A stretch of DNA of 64,000 nucleotides from DATJFQ01 sp035492775 (GTDB taxonomy: Bacteria; Acidobacteriota; Vicinamibacteria; Vicinamibacterales; 2-12-FULL-66-21), in contig DATJIW010000090.1 in the NCBI GenBank assembly GCA_035492775.1, positions 1 to 64,000 of the forward strand. Reading direction: 5' to 3'. Of the stretch, positions 61,905-64,000 are shown in pieces. The notes under the pieces are model-generated. The model worked only from the letters and a program-made list of their open reading frames with translations. It was not told where the DNA came from and did no database searches. How positions within the stretch are numbered: the stretch's first letter is position 1; each line of letters opens with the position of its first letter. The position numbers were made by a program, and so were the translations under genes.

Positions 61905-62297
61905 ATGCCGTGCGACCCCTTGCGGGACCTGCGGGCGTGGCAGGACCGGATGGAGCGGCTCGCGGCCCAGCACGGGTCGGCCGCGTGGGCCCCTCCCACA
62001 GACGTTTACGAAACCCACGACCGCTACGTCGTGACGGTCGAACTTCCCGGGCTCAAACGCGAAGAGGTCGATCTGTCGGTCGAGAACGGCCGTCTGACCC
62101 TGCGGGGCGCGCGGCACGAGGCCGTTGATTCGCGCCGGTATCATCAGGTCGAGCGCGGCCACGGACAGTTCCACCGTACGTTCGAGTTCGGTGACACGAT
62201 TTCGGCCGACACCGTCAACGCGGATCTGCGCGATGGCGTGCTCACGATTACGCTGCCGAAGATCGCGCCCGCCGTCCGCAGGATCGAAGTCAAGTAA
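61905..62297 (+). CDS. Small heat-shock protein, Hsp20 family
   Basis: A protein of 130 residues with an alpha-crystallin domain (about 30-125): PTDVYETHDRYVVTVELPGL, VDLSVENGRLTLRGARH and the strand pair DGVLTITLPKIAP. A short N-terminal arm is present. The usual C-terminal I-x-I/V anchor is only weakly matched (VRRIEVK). It forms ATP-independent holdase oligomers. It lies 13 bp before the htrA-type gene and probably shares its transcript, a proteostasis pair. Confidence 0.9.
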   Translation: MPCDPLRDLRAWQDRMERLAAQHGSAAWAPPTDVYETHDRYVVTVELPGLKREEVDLSVENGRLTLRGARHEAVDSRRYHQVERGHGQFHRTFEFGDTISADTVNADLRDGVLTITLPKIAPAVRRIEVK

Positions 62298-62310
62298 CGG
62301 GGATTCCGAC

Positions 62311-63489
62311 ATGATTCGACGTGCGCTGCTGGCATGCGTCTTCATCGCGTCCGGCTTCTTTGCCGGCATGGTCCTCACCGGCAAGATGCGCAGCGCGGAT
62401 GAATCGATCGCCGCGCCAGCTCCCGTCCCCGCAACAGCCGTGCAGCCGTCGAGCGCGGCCGCGGGCACGATTGGCGGGCTCCCCGACCTGTCGGGGGTCG
62501 CCGCCAGGGCAATACCCAGCGTCATGAACATCTCGTCGCTGCGCGTCGAGCGGCAGTCCGCCTCGCCGTTCGCGGGCGATCCGCTCTTCCGGTACTTCTT
62601 CGGCGATCCGGACGAAATCCCCGGCTACAGCAACCGTATCAGCCAGAGCCTCGGGTCCGGCGTGATCGTGTCGAGCGACGGCTACGTCCTGACGAACAAT
62701 CACGTCGTTGGCGACGCGAGCGCGCAGGTGTCGATCGTCCTTCCCGACAAGCGCGAGCTGAAGGCCAAGGTCGTCGGCGTCGATCCGATGACGGACATCG
62801 CGCTGTTGAAGATCGACGCGCGCGGGCTGCCCGTGCTGGCATGGGGAGACTCTTCGAGGCTGAAAGTCGCGGAGTGGGTACTCGCCATCGGCAATCCTTT
62901 CCAGCTCAATCAGACGGTCACGCTCGGGATCGTCAGCGCAACCGGACGGACGCTCGAGGGGCGCCTCGCGACGTACGAAGACTTCATCCAGACTGACGCG
63001 GCGATCAATCCCGGCAACTCGGGTGGTGCGCTCGTGAACGCGCGCGGGGAACTGGTCGGGATCAATACGGCCATCTTCAGCGAGACCGGCGGGTATCAGG
63101 GAATCGGGTTCGCCGTGCCGAGCAATCTCGCGAAGCACGTGATGGACGACCTCATTCGCTTCGGCGAAGTCCAGCGCGGGTCGATTCCGGGCATCCAGCT
63201 GATGGCGCTCACCACACAGGATGCCGAGTATCTCGGCGCCCCGAACACACGCGGCGCGCTCGTCGCGCAGATGGCCCGCCGCTCCGATGCCTGGGACGCC
63301 GGCCTCCGCCCCGGCGACATCGTCGTTTCCTTCAATGGCCACCAGATCGACGACGTCTCGCAGCTCCAGCGCATGATCGCGGATGCCAAGGTCGGCACGA
63401 CCGCGCGCGTCGAAGTGCTTCGACAGAGCCGCCACATGATGGTGGATGTGCCCATCACTCGGCCGACGCCCCAGCGCCGCAACCGGTAG
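62311..63489 (+). CDS. Periplasmic HtrA/DegP-type serine protease
   Basis: A protein of 392 residues. An N-terminal signal anchor (about 1-23, MIRRALLACVFIASGFFAG) leads into a linker. The trypsin-like domain has catalytic His in VLTNNHVVGD, Asp in MTDIALLKI and Ser in NPGNSGGALV. It is followed by one PDZ domain (GALVAQMARRSDAWDAGL, PGDIVVSFNGHQIDDVSQL). One PDZ suggests the DegS/HtrA-like single-PDZ group. It degrades misfolded envelope proteins. Start ATG 62311 follows hsp20 closely. The open frame to 62125 is hsp20 sequence in another frame. Confidence 0.94.
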   Translation: MIRRALLACVFIASGFFAGMVLTGKMRSADESIAAPAPVPATAVQPSSAAAGTIGGLPDLSGVAARAIPSVMNISSLRVERQSASPFAGDPLFRYFFGDPDEIPGYSNRISQSLGSGVIVSSDGYVLTNNHVVGDASAQVSIVLPDKRELKAKVVGVDPMTDIALLKIDARGLPVLAWGDSSRLKVAEWVLAIGNPFQLNQTVTLGIVSATGRTLEGRLATYEDFIQTDAAINPGNSGGALVNARGELVGINTAIFSETGGYQGIGFAVPSNLAKHVMDDLIRFGEVQRGSIPGIQLMALTTQDAEYLGAPNTRGALVAQMARRSDAWDAGLRPGDIVVSFNGHQIDDVSQLQRMIADAKVGTTARVEVLRQSRHMMVDVPITRPTPQRRNR

Positions 63490-63528
63490 CCGTCAACCGC
63501 GAATCCTGCCCCGTCCCATTCGAGGCAG

Positions 63529-64000
63529 TCAACCGCGAAGGACCGCGGCAGCGGCTCCGCCGCTGACGGATTTGCTGTCGGTCGCGTACACCCGCCATTC
63601 GTGATCGACCCCGACGTTGATCCCGATCCGGCGCGTCCATTCGACGGTTCGCCGTCGGCCTCCCCGGCTCTCGATCCTGAGTGCAGACGAAGTGAGATCG
63701 AACTGGTTCTGCCGGAGGTCGATCCCAAGCGCCCTCGTCAAATTACCGGGGCCACGACACAGATCCGCGAGCGGGATGTCGGCACCTTTGCGGTGCGGCG
63801 TCGAGCGCCGCCGCCGCATCAACGCGACGCCGTCTTTCGGTTCGAGCGCGCGGATCAGCACGGCTGCAGGATGGCCGTCACCTTCGGTCACGGCGTTCAC
63901 GAGGTAGTGGATGCCGTAATTCAGATACACATAGGCGATGCCCGGGGGGCCGTAGAGCGGCGCGTTGCGGCGGGTCCGTCCCGGCGCGGCGTGACAGGCG
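63529..64000 (-). CDS. 3-methyladenine DNA glycosylase (AAG/MPG family), 5' end outside window
   Basis: The visible 157 residues belong to the AAG/MPG-type glycosylase: APLYGPPGIAYVYLNYGIHY with the intercalating Tyr-rich loop, VLIRALEPKDGVALMRRRRS, LADLCRGPGNLTRALGID and the C-terminal WRVYATDSKSVSG. These are the core and end of the fold that excises alkylated purines in base-excision repair. The start codon and N-terminal third lie beyond 64000. The nearest internal Met at 63930 is not the true start because conserved sequence continues upstream to the window edge. Confidence 0.92.
   Translation of the reverse strand, partial: ACHAAPGRTRRNAPLYGPPGIAYVYLNYGIHYLVNAVTEGDGHPAAVLIRALEPKDGVALMRRRRSTPHRKGADIPLADLCRGPGNLTRALGIDLRQNQFDLTSSALRIESRGGRRRTVEWTRRIGINVGVDHEWRVYATDSKSVSGGAAAAVLRG

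Overview
The window is GC-rich and densely coded. It looks like a chromosomal segment of an Acidobacteriota member, most likely of the Vicinamibacteria type. The basis is gene content: two FtsX/MacB-like 'ADOP' permeases (one behind a PadR regulator), a VWFA-related Acidobacterial protein, a DUF6335 protein, a FecR-DUF6600 protein, and a dnaK-dnaJ-hspR heat-shock operon. This is inference from families, not a database match. No rRNA, tRNA, transposase, phage gene or CRISPR array was recognised.

Layout. 1-641 is a truncated sigma factor. 818-4325 (minus) is hspR-dnaJ-dnaK behind a strong sigma-70 promoter. 4477-8717 (plus) holds a FecR-DUF6600 envelope protein and a class A penicillin-binding protein. 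8713-9672 is a repeat island around a four-helix-bundle (23S rRNA IVP-type) gene. 9673-17415 (minus) holds prfB with a programmed frameshift, lnt, a SPOR protein, slipin, NfeD, a TPR lipoprotein-like protein and a V4R-like protein. 17463-20897 (plus) is mobA, argS and a C26 amidotransferase. 20943-28065 (minus) is an RNA methyltransferase, a hypothetical gene and the overlapping set valS-nadC-birA-coaX. 28167-31191 (minus) is a response regulator and two-subunit methylmalonyl-CoA mutase. gdhA (plus) then meets the VWFA protein (minus) at a bidirectional terminator. 34961-39365 holds two acyl-CoA dehydrogenases, a PRC-barrel protein and a GT-C-like membrane protein. 39485-42462 is PadR plus an ADOP permease. 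42504-45452 (minus) is a HIT protein, HU and ribosomal protein S1. 45589-53968 holds a histone-H1-like/DUF6335 protein, a cytochrome c-ankyrin-cyclase-like fusion, cmk, a hydrolase, a second ADOP permease and an RluB-type pseudouridine synthase. 54031-58992 (minus) is scpB, scpA, trpS, an M50 protease and uvrC. 59048-63489 holds a CDP-alcohol phosphatidyltransferase, tdk, efp, hsp20 and an HtrA protease. A truncated 3-methyladenine DNA glycosylase closes the window.

The most unusual signal is a dispersed family of short-period (7-9 bp) tandem arrays at gene boundaries, about ten in 64 kb. Each locus has its own unit (TGGGAAT/TGGGAGT, TGGCGAT, TGAAGAT, GGTGAATT, GAGCACC, AGAGGGCC), and many are arranged as inverted arms that could fold into long hairpins. 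One inverted pair brackets the four-helix-bundle gene. Arrays supply C-terminal codons (coaX, the C26 amidotransferase) and probably the Shine-Dalgarno sequence of valS.

Other departures from family norms: an HPG tripeptide in place of HPD in DnaJ, Asn at the modified Lys34 position of EF-P, a CDP-alcohol phosphatidyltransferase motif lacking its Arg, absence of recognisable ATG/GTG/TTG starts for full-length lnt and prfB, and several -10 boxes only 7-10 nt before start codons, suggesting leaderless mRNAs.
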